DNA of 13,578 nucleotides from the NCBI GenBank assembly GCA_903928615.1, contig CAIYRJ010000398.1, positions 1 to 13,578 of the forward strand, read 5' to 3'. This DNA is from an uncultured Actinomycetes bacterium (GTDB taxonomy: Bacteria > Actinomycetota > Thermoleophilia > Miltoncostaeales > Miltoncostaeaceae). The notes beneath the pieces were generated by a model, which searched no databases, was not told the origin of the DNA, and worked only from the letters and a program-made list of their open reading frames with translations. Positions 12,452-13,578 of the stretch are shown here, in pieces. The translations under genes and the position numbers were made by a program. How positions within the stretch are numbered: the first letter of the stretch is position 1; the number at the start of each line of letters is the position of its first letter.

Positions 12452-13024
12452 ATGGGACGAGCACCACGCATCGCCAGCCCGGCGCGCCTGCATCACGTGA
12501 CGAATCGCGGGAATGACCGCCGAACCATCTTCGTTGATGACGCAGACTTCCAGGGCTTCCTCACCCAGGCGCACGCAACAGGCCGACATCGCCGATGGAG
12601 CCTCCTGTCGTACTGCCTGATGCCAAACCACGTGCACCTTCTCATCGACGCCACCGTGGACGACCTCTCGGCCGGCATGCGGGATCTCTCGGGCGCGTAC
12701 GTGAGGAGGTTCAACCGTCGGCACGGCACCTCGGGCCACCTTTTCGGCGGCCGCTTCCATTCCGTGCCGGTCACGAGCGATCGTCAACTCACGGCTGTCG
12801 TGCGGTACATCGCGCGCAATCCAGTGGAGGCCGGGCTCTGCAACTGCCCCGAGGACTGGCAGTGGAGCAGCTATGCCGCGCTGATCGGAGATCGACCCCC
12901 GGATGCCGCGCTGGCACTGGACGCCGCCCTGCGACTGGTCGGATCGAATGCCGACAACGCGCGAAGGCGGATCCGGGCGCTCGCCACTGTGCCCTCGGCG
13001 GGCGGAGATGCACAGTTCGGTTAA
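12452..13024 (+). CDS. REP-associated tyrosine transposase (RAYT, Y1_Tnp family)
   Basis: This 190-residue HUH single-strand nuclease is of the IS200-related RAYT family. The start MGRAPRIASPARLHHVTNRG is typical. The HUH motif is in CLMPNHVHLLI (His60 and His62), and the likely catalytic Tyr83 is in GAYVRRFNRRHG. GHLFGGRFHSVPV and YIARNPVEAGLC-x-x-PEDWQWSSY are family hallmarks. ATG at 12452 is preferred over ATG at 12359, which would add 31 unrelated residues and begins on the last base of the left repeat. The stop codon TAA lies inside the right repeat, so gene and repeat have moved together. It should cut and join single-stranded DNA at REP-like hairpins. It appears intact. Confidence 0.93.
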   Translation: MGRAPRIASPARLHHVTNRGNDRRTIFVDDADFQGFLTQAHATGRHRRWSLLSYCLMPNHVHLLIDATVDDLSAGMRDLSGAYVRRFNRRHGTSGHLFGGRFHSVPVTSDRQLTAVVRYIARNPVEAGLCNCPEDWQWSSYAALIGDRPPDAALALDAALRLVGSNADNARRRIRALATVPSAGGDAQFG

Positions 13025-13041
13025 GTGCCTGACACCGGGGT
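13016..13041. repeat. Right 26-bp terminal inverted repeat of the RAYT element
   Basis: Perfect inverted copy of 12334-12359. It supplies the last residues (Phe-Gly) and TAA stop of the transposase. Its last base also supplies the final A of the TGA stop of the minus-strand SirB1-like gene. Confidence 0.93.
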
Positions 13042-13578
13042 CAGTTCAGCCGGGCGGCGCGGATGTCGTCGAGCACCGACTCGGCGACGCGCAGGGCGAG
13101 CGAGGGCGGGGTGGTGGTGAGCAGCGATCCCAGGAGGGCCTCGGCCTCGTCCGGGCGGCCGAGCTCCACGAGCACCTCCGCCATGCGCACGCGCGGGGCG
13201 GGGTCCTCGGGGTTCACCAGCGCAAGCAGCTCGCAGCACCAGAGCACGTCGTTCGGGCGACTGCGCCGGCGGTAGCTGCCCTCGAGGTTCAGCAGCATGC
13301 GCGTCACCGTCACCTGCGCGGGCACCGGCGCGAGGTGACCGGGCTCGAGATCGACGCCGGCGGCGTCGCCCACGATGCCGGCGAGCTCCTCCACCGAGCG
13401 CGTCACCCATCCGTGGAAGGGATCGACGTAGCGCACTCGCCCTCCGGAGAGCTCCGCCACGATGTAGTGGCCGGGCGCGGCCACGCCCACGATCTGCGCA
13501 CCGGTGCGCCGGCCGATCGAGATCGCCAGGGCCGAGAGCGCGATGGGCAGCCCGCGCCTGCGGCGGATCACCTGGTCG
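13041..13578 (-). CDS. SirB1-like transglutaminase-fold/TPR protein, 5' end beyond the window
   Basis: The C-terminal 178 residues are visible; the frame is open to the right edge. The phrase QVIRRRRGLPIALSALAISIGRRTG matches the L-x-x-V-x-x-R-x-G-x-P-I-x-L-S block of the SirB1/Transglut_core2 family. It is followed by GVAAPGHYIVAE with the conserved histidine, then YVDPFHG. The last 90 or so residues look like TPR helices (MLLNLEGSY, ALVNPEDPAPRVRMAEVLVELGRPDEAEALL). The cysteine and aspartate of a true transglutaminase triad are not seen in the visible part, and the family is generally thought non-catalytic. The function is unknown. The stop codon abuts the RAYT element, whose insertion may have set the last residues. 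A GTG at 13571 inside the conserved block is not the true start. Confidence 0.85.
   Translation of the reverse strand, partial: DQVIRRRRGLPIALSALAISIGRRTGAQIVGVAAPGHYIVAELSGGRVRYVDPFHGWVTRSVEELAGIVGDAAGVDLEPGHLAPVPAQVTVTRMLLNLEGSYRRRSRPNDVLWCCELLALVNPEDPAPRVRMAEVLVELGRPDEAEALLGSLLTTTPPSLALRVAESVLDDIRAARLN

Larger units (their letters stand above)
12334..13041. mobile_element. 708-bp RAYT element bounded by perfect 26-bp inverted repeats
   Basis: The unit has one gene, a Y1/HUH transposase, between two identical inverted ends. It sits between the terminator of the ferredoxin gene and the last base of the convergent SirB1-like gene. The sequence inside is visibly less GC-rich and uses codons such as AAT, CGA and TCA that its neighbours avoid, suggesting a foreign origin. 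No target-site duplication is evident, which agrees with HUH single-strand transposition. Confidence 0.85.

Noticed and set aside
1..13578. CRISPR array, phage genes, toxin-antitoxin or restriction system
   Set aside because: No regularly spaced direct repeats and no recognisable proteins of these types were seen. The only mobile signal is the RAYT element.

Overview
The window is very GC-rich, uses many GTG and TTG starts, and is tightly packed. This fits a high-GC actinomycetote. The heliorhodopsin at the left edge, the 7Fe-type ferredoxin, a Mrp ATPase without its usual C-terminal CxxC, and LprG-like and other lipoproteins point the same way. A deep lineage such as Thermoleophilia is my guess; a marker-gene tree would be needed to place it.

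Layout, left to right. (1) The 5' part of a heliorhodopsin gene (minus strand) runs off the left edge. It diverges from a TrmH/SpoU-type RNA methyltransferase (plus). A secreted beta-propeller protein of the streptogramin-lyase fold follows, and a tRNA-Cys(GCA) gene (minus) sits 2 nt after its stop codon. (2) A PAP2-type phosphatase (plus) converges on a minus-strand block. Read in its own direction, that block is: MBL-fold hydrolase, small membrane protein, NIF3/DUF34 protein, lipoprotein B, tRNA-Gly(GCC), lipoprotein A. The first three are joined by 4-nt GTGA stop/start overlaps. The two lipoproteins are paralogues flanking the tRNA. (3) Plus-strand genes follow: an LprG/LppX-like lipoprotein, an LLM-class flavin oxidoreductase, and a multi-pass membrane protein possibly derived from M48 peptidases. 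(4) An RpiB/LacAB-family protein (minus) diverges from a glyoxalase II-like MBL hydrolase (plus). That gene is coupled by a GTGA overlap to the Mrp Fe-S carrier, which is followed by a TTG-start 7Fe ferredoxin ending at a strong hairpin terminator. (5) A compact 708-bp element carries a REP-associated (Y1/HUH) transposase between perfect 26-bp inverted repeats. It lies between the ferredoxin terminator and the 3' end of a SirB1-like transglutaminase/TPR gene that runs off the right edge.

How the genes work together: Mrp and the ferredoxin are an iron-sulfur pair. The others are general metabolism, envelope and RNA-modification genes without one shared pathway.

The most interesting signals are regulatory and architectural. 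Several starts have no Shine-Dalgarno (SD) sequence but have a TAnnnT-like box 6-7 nt upstream, which suggests leaderless transcription. One divergent gap consists only of two palindromes. Another has two mirror-image SD sequences. One lipoprotein start codon lies 2 nt after a tRNA 3' end, so tRNA processing itself could create a leaderless mRNA. I see no CRISPR array, phage module or recognisable defence system.
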